The notes under the pieces are model-generated. The model was not told where the DNA came from and did no database searches. It saw nothing but the letters and a program-made list of their open reading frames with translations. 64,000 nt of DNA from Volutella citrinella (lineage: Eukaryota > Ascomycota > Sordariomycetes > Hypocreales > Nectriaceae), in NCBI GenBank assembly GCA_034401135.1, contig JAWZSP010000009.1:248001-312000 (forward strand), in the 5' to 3' direction. Below are positions 20,935 through 32,975 of the stretch, in pieces. The position numbers and the translations under genes were made by a program. How positions within the stretch are numbered: position 1 is the first letter of the stretch; each line of letters begins with the position of its first letter.

Positions 20935-22838
20935 CTACGGGCTCTCCCACCAGTGCTCATGTATCTCGCGGAGATCGACCTTGTCCGGCAGCGTCAGATA
21001 CGCCGCCATGTCCGATTCCGGATCCTGCTCCGCCCTCGTCCAGCCGTTGCCAAAGTACCAGAGGAACCGGTTGCCCGAGTCGGACAGGTACGTGTAGTCC
21101 CAGTCCTCCCACCTAGGCTCGCGCCTGATGATGGCCAGGTGCGCCGAGCTGCCGGGCCAGATGCCGTGGATACGCCCCCCGGGTTTTCCGCCATTGTACC
21201 ACGAGCTGCAGCCGTCGGCGAGCACGGTGCGGGCAAAGAAGGCATCGCAGTAGTCGGTGAACTCGTCCGTCGCGGCGGCCGACGGCTCCATGGCCTTTAT
21301 GCCCTCCCGCGACGCCTTGCGCAGGATCTTGGCGAACAGCGCGACCTGCGTCTCCACGCTGTGGGGGACGGTCCCCGACGGACCCGATCCGACGGGCCCT
21401 AGCAGATGGAGGAGATTGGGAAAGCCTGGCGTGGCTAGACCCTGGTACGTGTACGGGAACCCATGCTTGCCGTCCTGGCTCCAGAGATCTCGGAGGTTCT
21501 GTTCGCCCGAGACGATGGAGAATGGGGGCACATTGTCTCGATTGGCTCCCGTTGCGCAGAAGATGGCGTCGACTTCTCGAACCACGCCGTCTGTCGTTTC
21601 AATGCCGTTCTTCGTAAACCGGCGAATCGCTGTGGTGATATAGTCTACATTCTCCTCTGCCACTGCCTCCAAATACCCCGGACCGGGCGTCAAACGCCGG
21701 CAGTTTGGAGAAAAGTCGGGGATGATCTTGTCCAGCAGCTCCGGCTTCTTGGCCAGACGCTTGGTCATGATGGAGATGAAATGCTGCCTCAGCTTGTTGT
21801 TTTCTTCCGAGTCGCGAAAAAAGGTGCCGAATCTCCTCCAGTACTTGTCTTCCATCTCCTTACGGAATGCGAGATACGTCTCCGGATCGTCAAAAGACTT
21901 GATCTGTTCTTCTGAGATTGGTTGCGGCTCGAGCGTCCTGTCGTCGCCGGCCCAGGATGTCGCGATCCATGTCCGTCCACGCACGTAATGATCGAGCTGC
22001 TTGACCGATTTCTGAATATTCGCGACCAGTTGGATCCCACTGGCGCCGTTTCCAATAACAGCCACTCGCTTGCCTTGCACGTCAAAGTCGGGGTTCCAAT
22101 GGGAGGCGTGGCGCAGAACGCCCTCGTAGTCTGAAATACCGGGATAGTCTGGTAGCTTCCACGCGTTGAATCTGCCAATCGCAGATATCACAAAGTGTGC
22201 CCGTTCCTGATGGATCTCGTCTGTTGAGACGTCCTTGGTGGTGATGACCCAGCTGCCGTCCTCTGCATCCCATTCGATGCCCTCGACGTTGCGGCCAAAT
22301 TTGGCATACTGGTAGACATCATGCTCTCGCGCGAGTCGCTGCCAGTAGTCCCGGATCTCTGCCCCTCCAGAGAACTGGTCCGACCATTTTGTATTGGGCG
22401 CAAACGTTGACTGGTACACGTGGGATGGAATATCGCATCTCACACCCGGATACACATTCTCCAGCCACGTCCCTCCCTGGCAGTCGTTAGCATTACATCA
22501 CCAATTGATCTCATAAGATCACTTACAAAATCGGGATTCTTGTCATAAATAGTCAGCTTGATATTGGGAACCTTCTTCGGGAGCAGTATTCCTGACAGGA
22601 CTCCAGAAAGGCCGCCGCCAATCACCGCAACGTTGAGCGCGCGTGGCTCGTCAATGTGGCGATCAATGAGTGACACACGCGAGGCAGGATAGTTGGGTTT
22701 GCTTCCATTTGTCTTAACCGCATCTTTCTGCGCTGGGGAATTGTCATGGTCGGACACAGCAGCAACTGTGACGACCTCACTGGTCTTGGTGTGGCCGCCG
22801 TTGGCGCCGTTGGTATTACTGTGCACTGCAGTGGCCAT
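20935..22838 (-). CDS. Baeyer-Villiger-type flavin monooxygenase (617 aa)
   Basis: Exon 1 is 22838-22527, intron 22477-22526 (GTAAGT...TGCCAG), exon 2 22476-20935. The first dinucleotide motif is VAVIGGGLSG, followed over the intron by GGTWLENVYPGVRCD. The BVMO fingerprint appears as YEGVLRHASHWNPDFD, just before a second dinucleotide motif VAVIGNGASGIQ. These enzymes insert oxygen next to a ketone using NADPH and FAD. The Asn in HASHWN replaces the more usual Pro of the fingerprint, which is common in fungal members. The N-terminal 65 residues are polar and low in complexity. No signal peptide is seen, so it should be cytosolic. The substrate is unknown; there is no polyketide synthase nearby. 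Confidence 0.93.
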
Positions 22839-23332
22839 CTTCGGGCAACAGAGTTCAGCTACTGCCGGAATTGAATCGGGAAATAATGCTGGGCGCCTCC
22901 ACGCTGCGATTACCGACTAAATACTGGTCGGCAGGGGATCTGTCCAGATAAGGGCGACGCGAATCCAATGGCGGCCGGCCATTTGAAAGCACGTCACGGC
23001 GCTAGGCCATTGCATCAGTATGAGAAGCCCAACCACATCTCGGGCGCATAAGCGAGCTTGGGCAGCTAATGCATTCGTCATAGCTAGTTCCCATGGACTC
23101 ATCCTAACGATCTAATGTCGCTTCGTGGCTGACGATGCCACGTGCTGTCGGATCCGACACTGACACTGACACTGCCAGGACATGACAGCTCGTGGATAAT
23201 GACTCGCTCCGATCGCGCCTCATTATTTCGCCGGATCTAATGGATATGAAACGGTCTATACTGTAAGTGGTTGTCTACTATTCGGAAAGGCAGCATGGAT
23301 CTACTCTCGTTTCATTCCATATCTCTATATGC
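22839..23332. other. Intergenic, nothing recognised
   Basis: Contains the promoter of the Baeyer-Villiger gene. A short run of ACTGAC units is visible near 23155-23177. No gene was recognised. Confidence 0.55.
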
Positions 23333-24685
23333 CTAGACTGTTACTACAAGTTTGCCCCCTCGCACCTCACCTGCCCGCATGCGATCCAGGCCTTGATTCA
23401 CACTTTCTAGCCCATGTGATGTGCCGATCACTCTCGGAGGAACTATCAGACCCTTCTCAAGTAGCCTCTCCAGCCAAGATGCCAATGCGCCGCCTACTGC
23501 AGGAACCTCGTGGAACAGCTTGATCGGCACCGAGTGGAGAACCGCGTCGCTACTTGACACATCTTTTGGCAGCCCAGTCATGCCGACCAAGTGCGCCCTC
23601 ACCTCTCTCTTCCCTGGAGAATCAGGAGGAGTGGGAGGCGTGTCATCGGATGCTCCTGGCTTGGAGCTCTTGCCCTTGTCGGGCAGTAGAGCCTGCAGTA
23701 GATACCCTGCCGTTTCCTTACCGCGGGTGTCCAAACCATATCGCAACTTTCCCTTTGTAGCAGCTCGTAGAATCTCAATGGCCCGTGTGGGCTCATTGCT
23801 GTCGATAAGCAGATCAGGGCGTAATGTTTCATCAGTTGAAAGCCACACTCCGTGCCGGGCCTGATCCACCAGCACCGCGACCTTCACTCCGGCCAACTTT
23901 GCCAGTTGGATGGTCAGGTTGGCAGATGTAGCCGAGCCTACACATGTCAGAAAGCAAAAGAACCGGAACAAGCTGACACTTACCTCCCCAGATGGCGAGC
24001 CAGTCACCCTTCCTCAGCCTTTCCCGCTCCCGCAGGCTGTTCAGCGTCTCGTCTCGGACATCGTTGGGAATTGCCTCGATTGGCAAATCACGAACGAGGC
24101 TGTGCAGATCCGGCCCATCAAGTACATTTGTAAAGTCCAGGCCAAGAGAAATGCCAAGTGCTAGGGATGCGGCAACGTATGCAACACCAATCGTGGAGCC
24201 ATGGTCGTATGACCAGCTCTGTGGGAGTCGAACAAGGTTGTAGTCAAGCGCTACCACGAACTCTTGGAACGCGCCCTTGCGGAGGTCTCTATAGTCCGTG
24301 CTAATGCCCACAACCTGCATCGAGCGGTCAGTAAGGTGTGCCAGTCATGTACCCTTGTGCGTTGTCTCACCCTGTCCCCTGTCTTCCATTTCGAGTTCTG
24401 GTTGGCGGCCGAGACGACCTCTCCAGCCAGCTCCCTACCAGATATATAAGGAAGCTGCGGAATGCCAAAGTTAAAATCGCTAGAATGACAGTTAGCGCGA
24501 GGAATACGCTCGTCCAAGGGTGGTTGCACTCACGGGGCTTTCCAATCAATGGGGTTCAGACCAATTGCCCTGCACCTCACCAGCACTTCGGTGTCGTGCT
24601 CAAGCGCTGGGACTGGATGGCTCTCGGCGATTTGATAGGCCTGCCGAGGGCCATGGAGGAGAAGGACGGTCTGTGTGCTTGACAT
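23333..24685 (-). CDS. Medium-chain reductase, quinone-oxidoreductase / enoyl-reductase type
   Basis: At least four exons, starting at the ATG 24683-24685 (MSSTQTVLLLHGPRQAY) and ending at 23333. The N-terminal GroES-like domain contains RCRAIGLNPIDWK, then PYISGRELAGEVV and WKTGDRV. The cofactor domain has GDWLAIWGG joined over an intron to SATSANLTIQLAKLAG. The usual zinc-binding Cys and His-Glu residues are missing, which places it in the zinc-free branch that includes quinone reductases and trans-acting enoyl reductases of polyketide pathways. It reduces or oxidises an alpha,beta-unsaturated or carbonyl substrate with NADPH; the true substrate is unknown. It is divergent from the luciferase-like monooxygenase at 25178. 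Confidence 0.88.
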
Positions 24686-25177
24686 GGTGTGTAGATTTTG
24701 GAATCAAAACTGACGCGAGGGAATCGGGCTGCCACGAGCTGTCAGATAAACGAGATCCAGTACGTAGTACCACATAAGTAGATGGAGGGGAGGTGCCGGG
24801 CCGGGAAATGACAATCATGTAAGCAGCGTCTCAATGCATTCGATCAAGTGCCGGCTTGGTTGGGCGGCAGACCATGGGGGGAGTGGACCGGGGTCGCGTC
24901 TGGTGTGCTGGCTCGTCGTGTTGCAATATCCACCCGCGATCGCGTCAACGATGCCCAGCACCAAGTGCGGAGTTGCATCGTCACGTCATATCTCTAGACT
25001 CCGATAGCGCAGACCAATCCCAATCGACCACTCTTGGCGTAATTGTGCCCCGCGGCTGCCTGGGTGGATGGCATAGATCAAAATCCCGGCTCACTTCTCG
25101 TTCTCACCCACACCAAGACACCAGCACGCCATCTGGACAGACAGGACAGTACACGCGCAGCAACACAACACATCAAC
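24686..25177. promoter_or_regulatory. Divergent promoter between reductase and FMN monooxygenase
   Basis: A 492-bp spacer that must serve both genes. The last 80 bases before 25178 form a CA-rich leader. No clear repeated operator was recognised. Confidence 0.45.
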
Positions 25178-26987
25178 ATGGCTGAATCAAACCGAGCCCC
25201 GGATTCTAAGAAGAAGAATCTCATTCTCAATGCGTTTGTGATGATGTGTGAGTGAACATGGCGATACTTGGCATAGCAATTGGACTGATATGGAGTTGTT
25301 TGACAATTTGCAGGCAGTGGCCATCAGTCCCCTGGTCTGTGGCAACACCCAGATGACGAATCATGGCGGTTTGCGGACGTCGAGCACTGGGTAGAGCTGG
25401 CCAAGACCCTTGAGGCGGCCAAGTTTAATGCAATCTTCATTGCAGATGTGTTGGGTATGTTTCTCGCCTTGTCTCGCCCTGAGCATTGACTGACTGACCT
25501 ATTTCAGGCGGCTACGACGTGTACAAGAAGTCTCTGGAGCCTGCAATTACTACTGGAGCACAGTGGCCAGTGACAGAGCCGCTAGCTGTCGTGCCTGCAA
25601 TGGCTGCTGCGACTAAGAGCATTGGCTTTGGCGTTACCGTGTCGACCACTTACGAGCAGCCATTTCACCTAGCCCGTCGCCTATCTACCGTCGACCACCT
25701 GACCAAGGGAAGGTATGTATGCCACCTAGCGCTTATCATCTAGATACTAACCGAGACTTAGACTGGGCTGGAATGTAGGTGCACCCTGACATCAGCCTTT
25801 GATCTTGCTAATCGTTCCCAGATTGTGACCAGTTATCTCGACTCAGCCGCCAGGAACTTGGGACGCAATGAACAGCTTGGTGTATGTGCATAATACGAAA
25901 GAAAGGACCTTTACTAACCTGCTGCAGCACGATGAGAGATACGAACTAGCGGAAGAGTACATGCAAGTCATGTACAAGCTTCTCCAGTCTTCGTGGCGCG
26001 ACGATGCCGTCAAGTTGGACCGCGCCAAGGGCATCTACACTGACCCTGCCTTGGTCCGAGAGATTGACCACAATGGAAAATTCTTCTCCATCCCCGGCCC
26101 ACACATTGTCCACCCCAGCCCTCAGCGCACGCCGCTTCTGCTGCAGGCCGGAGGCTCCAGGGCAGGCAAGCTCTTCGCGGCTCAGCATGCCGAGGCCATC
26201 TTCACATCGGCCCACGCGCCGCAGGTCTGCGCCAAGAACATTGCAGAGATTCGCCAGCTGGCGCGGGACAACTTTGGCCGGGATGCCAAGACGATCAAGG
26301 TGGTTGCTCTCGTCACGCCCATCCTCGGTCGAACCGAGGAGGAGGCGCTGGCCAAGTATAACGAGGCCAAGAAGTATGCCTCCCTTGATGGCGCGCTTGC
26401 GTTGTTTGGTGGCTGGACGGGCATGGACCTCGACCAGTACGGCGACGAGCAGGAGCTACGAGAGGTTGAGAGTAACGCAGTTCGGTGAGTCGCCCCTTCT
26501 TGACGCGGCTCGTTAGCTTTATTGACGGGATACTAGATCAACAGTTGAGGGATACGCGCGGTTCTCCCCCGCAAACTCCAAGTGGACCAAGCATACAGTT
26601 GCCGAGCACGTCAGCCTCGGCGGAAATGGCCCGCTCTTTGTTGGCACACCTTCGCAGGTCGCCGATAGCCTGGAGACATGGGTCCACGAGGCCGATGTCG
26701 ATGGCTTCAACTTTGTAAGTCGTTTCACACACCCTAGCGCCAGACTGGCCACTAACACGCCGCAGGGGTATGTGTTGTTCCCCCAATCCTTCAAGGACAT
26801 TGCCGAGCTCCTCATTCCCGAACTCCGTGCTCGAGGGCTTTTCTGGGATGAGTATGCCGTCCCTGGAGGAACGTTTAGGGAGAACTTCTATGAGACTGCT
26901 GGTCAAAAGCTTCCGCCCAAGGATCACACAGCAGCAAAGTATCACTGGGCTGCGGGAGTTGAGAGCCAGGATCATGTTATCCCTTAG
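25178..26987 (+). CDS. Luciferase-like FMN-dependent monooxygenase (NtaA/SnaA type), copy 1
   Basis: A gene of about seven or eight short exons from the ATG at 25178 (MAESNRAPDSKKKNLILNAF) to TAG at 26985-26987. The first intron splits the codon in MMC-SGHQSPGLW. Characteristic blocks of the bacterial-luciferase-like group are present: FNAIFIADVLG, GFGVTVSTTYEQPFHLARRL, STVDHLTKGRLGWN and HIVHPSPQRTPLLLQAGGS. Enzymes of this branch (nitrilotriacetate, pristinamycin IIA and dibenzothiophene-sulfone monooxygenases) use reduced FMN supplied by a separate reductase to cleave C-N or C-S bonds. The substrate here is unknown. A second, distinct copy lies at 48899-50581, with the matching block HIVNPSPQRTPLLFQAGTS. 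Confidence 0.9.
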
Positions 26988-27315
26988 AGCTACCACGATA
27001 GCGAATAAAGCCATCTGTGTCTGAAGATTGACGGGCAACACAAACTAGATCCCAGCTCATAGTCATGAACATCCTTGAATCTACCAAAAGGACTGACCCC
27101 AATTCATGAGCGGAAGCGTTCACTCGCACTGCGGCGTTATGCGTCACCACACAGAAATAAAATCACGCATGATAACGAGATGCAGGCATAGTCTTTTACT
27201 CAACGCGAACATGTGACATAGAATTTCCCCAAATGAGGGCTATCGGGTCTTCGAATACCTGGTAATCCATAGATAACGGATGCGGGGTTGTTCCCGAACC
27301 CCACACATTTAATCC
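26988..27315. other. Intergenic, nothing recognised
   Basis: 3' flank of the monooxygenase and promoter of the Zn2Cys6 gene. No feature recognised. Confidence 0.55.
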
Positions 27316-29341
27316 ATGTCTTCGTCCCTGAGGACCCAAGATCCAACTTTAGCCAGCCCCAAGAGCATGGATGCCTCCTCGGCCACCAAGGCCACGCGCC
27401 GAAAAACGCCAAAATCACGCGAGGGATGCTCGCGTTGCAAGACTAGACGGGTATGTCGCTGTCAATGGCATGAGGTCTGCCACGATCGTCCTGTTGACTC
27501 TGACAGATCAAATGTGACGGAACATGCCCAACCTGTCAGAAATGCAATAAGTCTGGTCACAAGTGCCCTGGATTCCAGCCGCGGCTGCGCTGGTCGACAA
27601 AACATGAAGTCTTGGCTGGGGTTTCGGCCGTCGATGATCCTTCCCGGGCTGAGCCATCGGATCCAGGGCCTGGCGACGGACCGGCTTCGGTTGAGCCTAC
27701 CAGCGGCTTAGCTCTTGATGATTTCGAACCAGAAGTGGATGTTCCGCTCGGTTGGGACCTTGCTGAAACATATCCAATTGCTGAACCCGACAATCTGATC
27801 GTATGGAGCACCGATATGCTCATCGACCATGGGACATCTCAACTTGGACATCAGACATCGCCAGGTCCGGGGTCTGGCTCACTCCGACACACCTGCCTAC
27901 AATGCTGATCGAGCATTGGTTCCAGCATATCTGCCCAATGTGGTCGACATTCGATTCCGAGGTCAACTACAACCGTGTCATGGCCCATAGCTTCTGGACC
28001 ACGTCCAAAGCTGTCTCCTGCGCAGTCCAAGCCATGTCCGCAGCTTGCCTCATAAACAGCATGCCCCTGCTGAACCAGAGCCTCACGTCGCTGTAAGAAG
28101 AAGCATCCTTAGAGATCCACAAGGGCATTCGTCAAGCGAGACGCTTCCAAGAGCCCAGAGTGTCGGCAGATCTAGTGTTTGCGGTTTTCGCAATGGGCAC
28201 TTCTTCTCACTGGGTCGCTTCCGGTGCCGCGCAGCAGCCTTGGCTAGAGTACGCGCGGGAGCTTCTCTCAATATGGGAGTTGGAGCTGCCGCCATTGGAG
28301 GTAGGGCTACACGCGTACTTTAACCAGGCGCTAATGCACTGGGAGCTGCTCCTCATTGCAGGAGGGTGCGGATCAATGCCTATATCACTAAGCAGGAAGA
28401 AGCGCCAAGCGCAAGAACGAATCGGCAGAGTGATGAATCTACCGGTTGAGAGTTTCTACCCCAGCTCATACCGTAACAACATTCGTTACTCAACGCAGGC
28501 GTTACTGGGAACGCGACCTAGCTCATGGTGCGGAGTGTCAACAGAGGTCATTGACCTCTTCAGTCAAGTGTTGGCTCTCTGCCGCAGCTCATGGCAGCGT
28601 AAGGTACAGTCTGACATAGCAGACGAGGCAGACGCGATAAATACTCTTGTTGACATGAGATTAGCGCGTGAGCTGCGCAGTGAGCTGCGGGCCCTGGACT
28701 TTAGCGCTCTGGTGTTTACAGAAGAAGTGCAGGGATTCACTGTTCAGACAAGAGACAATGACACGCCAGTTTCAGACTTACTTCTTACGGCAGAGGCTTA
28801 TCGACAGGCGTCTCTCTTGCAACTGCATCTTGCATTCCCAGGCCTTTCCATTGACACGGCAGGAGAGCTCCCCCAGCACCAATCACGAGGCGAGATGGCT
28901 CTCAAGCTTGTTTCTACTCTGGAGCAGATTCCCCCACACTCAGCAACACGCTCAAGATACTTGATATTGTATCTCACCGCAGCGGCTGGTTTGAGACTTG
29001 ACCAGGTGGCAACACAAGACAATACGGTTGATTCCATACAAGAGCCAGCTGAGGCCTTCGCTATCCGCGATCCTTGTGTGACGCTGGCTCATCTGTTGGG
29101 ATCAAATAATCAACAGCCAAGTACATTCGTTTCCAGACTAGCATCGGAGATGACACGAGCCAGACGCTTTGTTTGGACAAGGCTTACCGCTATCCAACAC
29201 ACACTTCCGCACATGGCAAGTGACAAGACACTGTTGTTCGCCAAGGCTATGTGGTCAGCCTACGATGAGACAAGCTCCAGCCTGCCTGATGTTCATTGGT
29301 TTGACATTTTACCAAGATCAGAGATACTGTTTATGATTTAG
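27316..29341 (+). CDS. Zn2Cys6 transcription factor, possibly broken
   Basis: The zinc cluster is assembled over an intron at about 27450-27508: CSRCKTRR then IKCDGTCPTCQKCNKSGHKC. The family block LIEHWFQHICPMWSTFDSE follows, then FAVFAMGTSSHW and a long C-terminal part to TAG. Two problems exist. First, between about 27750 and 27860 the frame must change; the only GT-AG pair I find that fits (27751-27854) has a weak donor GTTGGG. Second, the continuing frame meets TAA at 28094-28096. A possible intron 28093-28158 (GTAAGA...GCCCAG, 66 nt) keeps the frame and removes it, but the removed sequence (EEASLEIHKGIRQAR) itself looks like protein. The gene may be normally spliced or a young pseudogene with a CAA to TAA change. 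Confidence 0.7.
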
Positions 29342-29514
29342 GGGATAGAATTTAGCCAGTAGACTTTTTTATGCCAATAAATTGGTTTCCGAGAGCCCCA
29401 GGATTCTTCATCGCGATATCACCCAAACCAGTATTGAGGAGCAAGCCATATGTTCGGTGGATGGTCATGCAGTTATCAGTATACTGCTACTAGTATCCGT
29501 TCTCAACTTGGCAA

Positions 29515-30312
29515 CTACCACAAATCCTTGACCTCTTCTTCATATTCCTTCAGCCACTTCTTCATCTTTTCAGCTTGAGCTTCCATTTCCTCTGTGGCAG
29601 CAGTGACGGGATCACCATCAGCCTCCTTGAAAGCGTCTTGAGCAGCTTCGCCGCCGAAGTCGGTGAAAACATCATTTATGTGTTCCACGACTTTGCTGAG
29701 GAACGCGGCTAACTTCTTCCCCTCATCTGGAGGAGCTTCAATCATATACCATCCACCCTCGTCTATAGACTTGTCAGTTCTTCTCGTCTTCTGTTGTAGT
29801 AACTGAAACCTCGAGTAGGGGGAAACCGTTCATTTAGAGGGATGAAACTGGCTAGATTTTCTTACCAGGCTCGTCGAGCGTGAATTCCCCAAGGAAGGAG
29901 TTCGTGAGGTACTCGGCTGGGCCGACAAGCTCGTCATCGATCCGGTAGTATCGCTGGCCGTTTTCCCCAGAGATGTTTGCACAGTTCCTTGTGGCCCCGA
30001 CTCTGGGGAGGATAAACATCAGTTCTGTGACGGTAACCGCATGTGCTTGCGTGGATGACCTACGCAAAGTTTGGGTTATCCTCGTCGTATCCCTTGTCCC
30101 ACTTGCCGTCGTAGAACTTGACCATGAACTGAGGTCTGTTTGTGTCTACCTATAGGTACCCAGTCAGATATGGTCAATGACAGGTGGCCAAAGGACTCAA
30201 TCCTGCCCATCGTTAACAGACTTACCCGAACGTAGCCCGTGCAACTTTTCGGATCCGGACTGACCAAGAAGTAGCAAGGGTATTGCTGTGGCTCACGGTG
30301 TTTGTCAGTCAT
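29515..30312 (-). CDS. Unknown small protein (185 aa), four exons
   Basis: Exons 30312-30226, 30149-30064, 30002-29866 and 29762-29515; introns 30150-30225, 30003-30063 and 29763-29865 have GT-AG ends and the joined frame (558 nt) is open. It starts MTDKHREPQQYPCYFLVSPD and has strand-like polar segments (FMVKFYDGKWDKGYDEDN; RYYRIDDELVGPAEYL), then an acidic helical tail (EEMEAQAEKMKKWLKEYEEE) that may form a coiled coil. No signal peptide or membrane segment. No family recognised. The consistent splicing makes it a real gene despite its small exons. Confidence 0.75.
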
Positions 30313-30997
30313 AATTGCGGGGAGAATAGTCGATCCTATAAGGCTGCTCGCGCGTTCGAGGAGAAGTGGTGTCAACTGTTGTGCTGGAGAAAGCGACTCA
30401 TCGGGTCACGTGGTACTTTGACCGAAGTCCCAAAAACCATCAGCTGATGGAGCATTATTTCGCGAAATCTAACAGGTCGACTGGCTCTATTCCATTTACA
30501 GCTAGTAACGAAATGTCGAGCCAGAGTGGGCCGGTGAAGTGACAGCTTTGGTCCCCCCTGGGTTGCTTTGTGCGAAGAGACAGCATTGTGATTTCTAGTC
30601 TTTGCTTCAACCCGTGCATTCCCCAGGCCGACTTACAACGAAGCCATTTTTTGTCTGCACCAAATTCAGAAACAGAGAATAGTTGAAACATGCTATTACT
30701 GAGACACTTAAATATACCAAAACATGGTATCTTTTGAACACTTTTGACAGTCCTCCCCTGCTAAGCCGCTTACCCTGCACCCAGAGGTTGAGATGTGCCG
30801 GTCTGGCAGCTTGGTCCTCAATGATGTTCTGGTGATTCTGATTCAGACTTGCTTTTTATGTGCGCCAGGTTCTTCAAACATTGCTCTAAACTCGCTTCAT
30901 GTCCCGTGGTATGTATGTTGTTGCCGCAACGGCCCATTTCGTTATGCGCAGACATTGATCTCTACCGGTTGCCTTTGATTGACCCTACTGGAGACAT
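30313..30997. other. Intergenic, no convincing gene
   Basis: A 78-codon frame at 30455-30691 (minus) has an ATG and stop but no family resemblance. The stretch leads into a zone of broken coding frames. Confidence 0.45.
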
Positions 30998-31426
30998 TTA
31001 CTTTGCTCGCTTATCGAAGCCAAAAAGGACCACGATGATGATGGGGAATATGGTAAGGATGAGGATGATGGCGCGAATAACGACGAACCTCCAGGTATCA
31101 ACTCGGACAATTCTCTCTCCAGGGCGCGCAACATCCGATGGACAGGTGGTGGCTATGGTGATTTGCCTCGGGGGGTTTCCAGCGTTGGCAAAAGGGGCCC
31201 GTACGACATTGAGCTGGCTGAGGGCATGCTCAACGCTAGCACCAGCACCAGCACCCCGGGGATTAATGATTGCTTTGCGCTGGATCCGGATATAAATTTC
31301 GGAGCTGGAGGTCTGGCCACAAGCCCACAGCACGATGATGGAGCAGGCAGCGACGAAGGAGTAGAATATCAACCAACCCGTGGGCTACCCACCACTCTTC
31401 TCTTCTGGATTGGCCTCGCCAAGCAT
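30998..31426 (-). pseudogene. Small membrane protein remnant with in-frame TAG
   Basis: From an ATG at 31424-31426 the frame reads MLGEANPEEKSGG, meets TAG at 31385-31387, then continues PTGWLIFYSFVAACSIIVLW and ends at 30998. Two hydrophobic segments (FYSFVAACSIIVLWACG and FVVIRAIILILTIFPIIIVV) flank a polar loop, as in a two-span membrane protein, and third positions are pyrimidine-rich as in coding DNA. The stop could come from one C to T change (CAG to TAG). The opposite strand is also open here, with acidic composition, so the strand call is not secure. Confidence 0.4.
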
Positions 31427-31673
31427 AAGGGCTATATCGTCAAAAACTACCCATTTACCCAGCTGCCCTTGCATGTTGGGGATATGCCCACCATCCTGGT
31501 TTAAATGTACGCATTGCTCAGTTAAGGCAATACACAAGGCACCAGTTATCTATAAGCAGAGATGACCGGCATATATGTCCCAGTCAGAAGGGGGGAGATG
31601 ACGAGGGCATAATACATTTCCACCAACAGCTAGTCACGATTCTCTCCGCCGAACAGACTGGCTTGGTCCGCGT

Positions 31674-32523
31674 TTGGGTCAAAGTCCGTCCATGATGAAG
31701 AGTGGCACCCTTGGGCGTTGCCTCTACGAGCACAAGGACCAGCATGCAGGGATTTCCGTTTATCTCGCGTGTTCCAATGTCGCAGCATGCCTAGGCGTTG
31801 AGCTTTCTACACTCTATTGCCAACTGGACTTGATTGGTCCTTATCTCGGTGGCAATATGCTTGTTTATCCCAGTCTTGCTGAGACGAATGCGGCTGACGA
31901 CAAGATTGCCGACATCACCAGCCTCTGGCCCACTCGTCTTCTCCTATCGTCCCAGGACTTAATCTGGATGGGGTCCATATACACTGCGACACCTACCGCC
32001 AGATCGGACTATACTGAAGCACACCAACGGCTGTGGCCTAAGCTGAGGGCAAACCTAGGCTGACGACTGCAACCATTTCCTCGTACTTCACAATGTCACT
32101 AGAAGCGCAGACAAGACAGCTCTTGGCCAGCTTTGGTGTGACATCTCGGAGAAACAGGCAGTATCTGAGTTGAAGGGGTTTGTGAAGACCTTGCCAGCTC
32201 GGGGCACTGCCACAGCGCTAGAGTCGCTTCCAGAATGGTGGAATCAGAGCAACCGTCCACAGAATAAATGGCCAAGCGAATGCCCCAAAATCGACAGACG
32301 CTGGGAGGCGTACCTTGCTCTTATTTCTCAGATATTGAGAATGAATAGGTGGAGTGAGCATGATATTGACAACTTCACCACTGGCTTCAGTAACGTAACC
32401 CCTCTGGTCGTCTCGACGCCAGCTTGCTCATTGTATGGGATTTCCCCACAACCAGAACAAATCATGCTCGATATGCAATGGCAATGGACCCAACGAATCC
32501 CTGCATTGGTAGAAAATATGTAG
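31674..32523 (+). pseudogene. Unknown gene remnant split by a frame change
   Basis: Two open segments in different frames follow each other: 31674-32063 (contains LLLSSQDLIWMGSIYTATPT) and about 32059-32523 (starts ADDCNHFLVLHNVTRSADKT, ends MLDMQWQWTQRIPALVENM). They meet at a CTAG/GCTGAC junction that resembles an acceptor site, but I found no donor that gives the right phase. Both segments look protein-like. Family unknown; it may be a broken gene or an unusual intron. Confidence 0.4.
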
Positions 32524-32975
32524 GATCATTCTTCACTTTGGGGGCATCGGGCACCAAGTCTTGGGTAAGGTGGACTAACTGAGCAAATCTAGGACAAGAT
32601 CGAGGCGCTGAGCAACGTCCGCACGCAAGACATCTACCAATGGCGAATCCTTTACACTACGAAAGAAGGATGTCCGGACTGGAAGAGGATGTTTGGCTGT
32701 TTGCGTTTGCTTGAGAGAAAAGAAAAGAGGGGGAGACGTGAAAAACAGCGCCTTGGTTTGAGAGAACAAACATATACCATGAATCACGTGGCGCTCTTCC
32801 AGACAGTAGCGGGCAGTAGACGCAATTTGTCTCTGTTGATCTGAATAGAGAGTGAACAGCACTGTAGTGGCGCTGAACAGGTGGCTGGGACAAAACACAA
32901 ACCGAAAGCCGGACCAATCCTGCCATAGTCTAGCCTGCAAGCTCTTGGTATCTTGGCGTGGCGTAGGCCTTGAAG

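Noticed and set aside
30455..30691. 78-codon minus frame with ATG
   Set aside because: No domain, no intron support and composition close to noncoding; not enough to call.
30849..31295. Met/Arg-rich + frame
   Set aside because: A shifted reading of an acidic or hydrophobic segment; composition is not protein-like.
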